Shown piece after piece: positions 1-64,000 of a stretch of DNA of 64,000 nucleotides. How positions within the stretch are numbered: the first letter of the stretch is position 1; each line of letters begins with the position of its first letter. The notes under the pieces are model-generated. The model saw only the letters and a program-made list of their open reading frames with translations. It was not told where the DNA came from and searched no databases. The stretch covers positions 15,183,525-15,247,524 of the forward strand of contig JAGGNK010000002.1 in the NCBI GenBank assembly GCA_017590115.1, written 5' to 3'. The DNA is from Montifringilla adamsi. Taxonomy: Eukaryota > Chordata > Aves > Passeriformes > Passeridae. The translations under genes were made by a program, and so were the position numbers.

Positions 1-63960
<63,960 letters not shown>

Positions 63961-64000
63961 CAGGAGCCTGGGTCACTGCTGGGTGCCTGACAGATGCAGT
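63961..64000 (+). other. Start of 3'UTR
   Basis: Forty bases follow the TGA. The window ends before any polyadenylation signal, so the transcript end cannot be placed. Confidence 0.85.

Overview
This window is vertebrate nuclear DNA, most likely from a bird. The main clue is a scatter of short, 5'-truncated copies that read like the 3' end of CR1 LINEs (for example 10438-10722, 36640-36893 and 63170-63432). Overall interspersed-repeat density is low, introns are AT-rich and a few exons are GC-rich. No bacterial, viral or organellar gene organisation is visible.

Almost the whole window is one multi-exon gene on the + strand. I can place 18 coding exons from 2409 to the stop codon at 63958-63960. 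They have matching splice phases (one junction is anomalous) and encode about 833 residues of the C-terminal four fifths of a CNK-family scaffold (connector enhancer of kinase suppressor of Ras). In order they encode most of the PDZ domain (exons 1-3), a Ser/Thr-rich linker (exons 4-10), a PH domain (exons 11-14), a low-complexity region with a conserved Arg-Arg-Ser-Trp-Gln-Asp island (exons 15-16), a predicted helical C-terminal module (exons 17-18) and a C-terminal PDZ ligand, ETHV. The SAM and CRIC exons and the promoter must lie upstream of base 1. Only 40 bases of 3'UTR are present.

The PDZ, PH and C-terminal modules are most like CNK2 (CNKSR2). The linkers differ so much from the mammalian CNK2 I know, a protein that is strongly conserved among vertebrates, that I read this as a CNKSR2-like paralogue. 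This is an inference from recalled family sequence, not from a search.

Introns hold four minisatellites (4261-4530, 25253-25538, 30391-30737, 36934-37082), CR1 fragments, homopolymer and T/G-rich tracts, a 20-bp perfect inverted repeat with a 13-nt loop (61480-61532) and a 22-bp perfect palindrome (17974-17995). No second gene, RNA gene or CRISPR array is supported. The points most worth following up are the apparent paralogue, a two-exon in-frame 28-codon insert before the PH domain (exons 8 and 9), the missing AG acceptor at exon 7, and the hairpin at 61480-61532.
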